Below are positions 23,095 through 23,097 of a DNA stretch of 23,097 nucleotides, piece by piece. Position 1 is the stretch's first letter, and each line of letters opens with the position of its first letter. Below the pieces are notes generated by a model. That model saw only the letters and a program-made list of their open reading frames with translations. It made no database searches and was not told the origin of the DNA. Source of the stretch: a bacterium (GTDB taxonomy: Bacteria; NPL-UPA2; JAUVJM01); the NCBI GenBank assembly GCA_030606215.1, contig JAUWGW010000025.1:1-23097 (forward strand), written 5' to 3'. A program made the position numbers and the translations under genes.

Positions 23095-23097
23095 AAG

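Overview
This window is the replication-origin neighbourhood of a bacterial chromosome. Genes left of about 8.93 kb (parB to rpmH) point left and genes right of about 9.63 kb (dnaA to serS) point right, as expected for forks leaving an origin between and around rpmH, dnaA and dnaN. Perfect DnaA boxes (TTATCCACA) lie on both sides of dnaA. The dnaA-dnaN gap also has a DnaA box followed by a run of CTA/TTA triplets, which resembles a basal unwinding element. Two identical 16-bp parS palindromes lie beside parA. The host is not identified. Base composition looks moderate, and the dispersed palindromic repeats, the long GyrB tail and the GyrA active-site context suggest an uncultured lineage, possibly near the PVC group (Planctomycetes, Omnitrophota and relatives). 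That placement is from memory of family sequences and is a weak inference.

Layout. 1-451: a leftward, toxin-antitoxin-like pair (a small protein and a nucleotidyltransferase cut by the window edge). 452-1001: mostly non-coding, with a dispersed repeat and an extended -10 promoter. 1002-2438: a standalone homocysteine S-methyltransferase-type protein and a membrane-anchored zinc-ribbon protein. 2441-8929: a compact leftward cluster rpmH-rnpA-yidD-yidC-mnmE-rsmG-parA-parB, with most junctions overlapping. 8930-9625: non-coding, with two repeat elements and the left DnaA-box cluster. 9626-17810: dnaA, oriC, dnaN, a DciA-like gene, gyrB, a PilZ-domain gene and gyrA. 17794-22453: archease, rtcB interrupted by a 511-residue LAGLIDADG intein, and serS, continuing tightly from gyrA. 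22398-22877: a convergent leftward membrane protein. 22905-23097: structured DNA that may be the right end of a decayed IS200/IS605-type element, then a terminator-like hairpin and a strong outward promoter.

How the genes fit together. DnaA, DnaN, the DciA-like protein and gyrase start and sustain replication. ParA, ParB and parS segregate the origin. RpmH, RnpA, YidD and YidC serve ribosome assembly, tRNA processing and membrane insertion. MnmE and RsmG modify tRNA and 16S rRNA. Archease and RtcB form an RNA-ligation pair placed just behind the gyrase genes.

The items most worth a second look are the intein at the metal-binding cysteine of RtcB, the apparent ATC start of archease behind a perfect Shine-Dalgarno, the charged helical insertion in YidC, the Gln/Pro substitutions at GyrA positions 83/87 (E. 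coli numbering), the DnaA-trio-like oriC, and the structured right edge.
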